Assembly (NCBI GenBank): GCA_029850565.1
Contig: JARCRR010000155.1
Coordinates: 1 to 31,777, forward strand
Source: Gallionella sp.
GTDB lineage: Bacteria > Pseudomonadota > Gammaproteobacteria > Burkholderiales > Gallionellaceae
Reading direction: 5' to 3'
DNA length: 31,777 nt
In this document: positions 30,825 through 31,777 of the stretch, in pieces
How positions within the stretch are numbered: position 1 is the stretch's first letter
Layout: every line of letters begins with the position of its first letter
The notes under the pieces: generated by a model
The model's database searches: none
Told to the model about the DNA's origin: nothing
What the model saw: only the letters and a program-made list of their open reading frames with translations
Made by a program: the position numbers and the translations under genes

Positions 30825-31777
30825 CCTTGCCTGTCTTCTTCTGTGATTGAAAGTCGTTCCATGCGGTAGCGCAAGGCTCGGAAGGTCACCCCCAGTATCT
30901 TGGCCGCCGCCGTACGATTGAAATGGGTTTGACCCAAAGCTTCCAAGATGGCCTCACGCTCGACTCGATCAAGATAGTCAGTGAGCGGGTACTTGCCCCC
31001 CTCGGTGGCTTTTTGTGCCGTAGCGTCAGTTTCGATAGGCGACAATTGGAGATCGTCGGGCATGATGACACCGTGAGCGCACAGCGCCACGGCACGCTCG
31101 ATGATGTTCTCCAGTTCGCGCACATTGCCTGGAAAGCCATAGCTCGACAGCGCCTGCAGGGCTTCTTTGGAGAACTGTGTCTTGGAATCCCCGCGCAATC
31201 GCTCGAGTATCTTGTTGGCGATCTGCGGAACATCCTCTCGCATATCGCGCAAAGCCGGCATCTGTAGCGAGATCACATTCAATCGATAGTAGAGATCCTG
31301 ACGGAACTTACCCTCCGCGACACATTTGGCCAGATCATGATGTGTCGCACTCAATATGCGCACGTCAATGACCTCCTCGTCGGTCGCCCCAACGCGGCGC
31401 ACCTTCTTTTCCTGGATCACGCGCAACAACTTCACCTGCATCGCCAAAGGCAGGTCGGCCACTTCATCCAGCAGCAAAGTGCCCTGATTCGCCGCTTGGA
31501 AGAATCCTTCCTTGTCTTTGTCCGCCCCCGTGAACGCGCCCTTGCGGTAGCCGAAGAACTCACTTTCCATCAGATTCTCGGGGATAGCCCCGCAGTTCAC
31601 CGGAACGAAAGGTTGCCCGCAACGTGAGCTCTGTTCCACTAGCATCTTCGCGGCCAACTCCTTACCGCTACCGGATTCACCGCTGATATGTACCGGCGCT
31701 TGACTGCGTGCCACACGAGCCACCATGTCACGCACCTGCTGCATAGCGGGTGAATCGCCCAACAACAGCGCCCCACC
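30821..31777 (-). CDS. pilR: Sigma-54-dependent response regulator, probably PilR (5' end missing)
   Basis: The last 318 codons; the receiver domain lies outside the window. The AAA+ domain has Walker A GESGSGKE, the sigma-54 contact loop GAFTGA, Walker B LLLDEVADLP and the GNVRELEN sensor region. A Fis-type helix-turn-helix ends the protein (FNRTAAAKILGVTFRALRYR). The end region YLDRVEREAILEAL and TFRALRYRMERL is closest to PilR, the regulator of type IV pilus genes, and ampD adjacency is common for pilSR in betaproteobacteria. The open frame continues through the window edge, so any start inside the window is false. PilR versus a related NtrC-type regulator is decided only by the C-terminus and context. 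Confidence 0.85.
   Translation of the reverse strand, partial: GGALLLGDSPAMQQVRDMVARVARSQAPVHISGESGSGKELAAKMLVEQSSRCGQPFVPVNCGAIPENLMESEFFGYRKGAFTGADKDKEGFFQAANQGTLLLDEVADLPLAMQVKLLRVIQEKKVRRVGATDEEVIDVRILSATHHDLAKCVAEGKFRQDLYYRLNVISLQMPALRDMREDVPQIANKILERLRGDSKTQFSKEALQALSSYGFPGNVRELENIIERAVALCAHGVIMPDDLQLSPIETDATAQKATEGGKYPLTDYLDRVEREAILEALGQTHFNRTAAAKILGVTFRALRYRMERLSITEEDRQG

Overview
The window looks like the chromosome of a betaproteobacterium, most likely in the Nitrosomonadales/Gallionellaceae area. This is inferred from gene content and order (thiS-thiG-trmB, a betaproteobacterial proteasome homologue, pilR-ampD, gmk-rpoZ-spoT), moderate GC and dense packing. No rRNA or taxon-diagnostic marker is present, so the genus is a guess.

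Layout. (1) 1-10.9 kb is a microaerobic respiration block. The 5' end of hemN (minus) is divergent from fnr (plus), with one FNR box between them. Two unrecognised membrane-anchored genes follow fnr. They run into a complete minus-strand cbb3 oxidase cluster, read as ccoN-ccoO-ccoQ-ccoP, a 45-codon membrane peptide, a strong terminator, then ccoG-ccoH-ccoI-ccoS. ccoN has a class II FNR-type promoter. (2) 10.9-13.6 kb is the most unusual region: a tRNA-Gly(CCC) gene is split inside its anticodon stem by a 2,615-nt group II intron. The intron encodes an RT-maturase-HNH protein and also contains a second, complete tRNA-Gly(CCC) gene just upstream of that ORF. (3) 13.6-15.4 kb holds thiS, thiG and trmB (plus). 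(4) 15.3-18.7 kb holds rph-rdgB-hemW and a PP2C-type phosphatase (minus). (5) 18.8-23.2 kb holds yicC, gmk, rpoZ, a RelA/SpoT enzyme and a hotdog thioesterase (plus). (6) 23.2-25.2 kb holds pabB (minus), divergent from the proteasome homologue (plus). (7) 25.2-30.2 kb holds a gene-free stretch, a histone H1-like gene, and nrdA-nrdB behind a tandem NrdR operator (minus). (8) 30.3 kb to the end holds ampD and a truncated sigma-54 activator, probably pilR (minus).

How the parts work together. FNR probably senses low oxygen, activates hemN (oxygen-independent heme synthesis) and the high-affinity oxidase, and may repress itself. The cco accessory genes supply copper and assembly functions. The intron region is the strongest candidate for something not commonly described: a retroelement sitting in an essential class of gene while carrying an intact same-anticodon copy of that gene.
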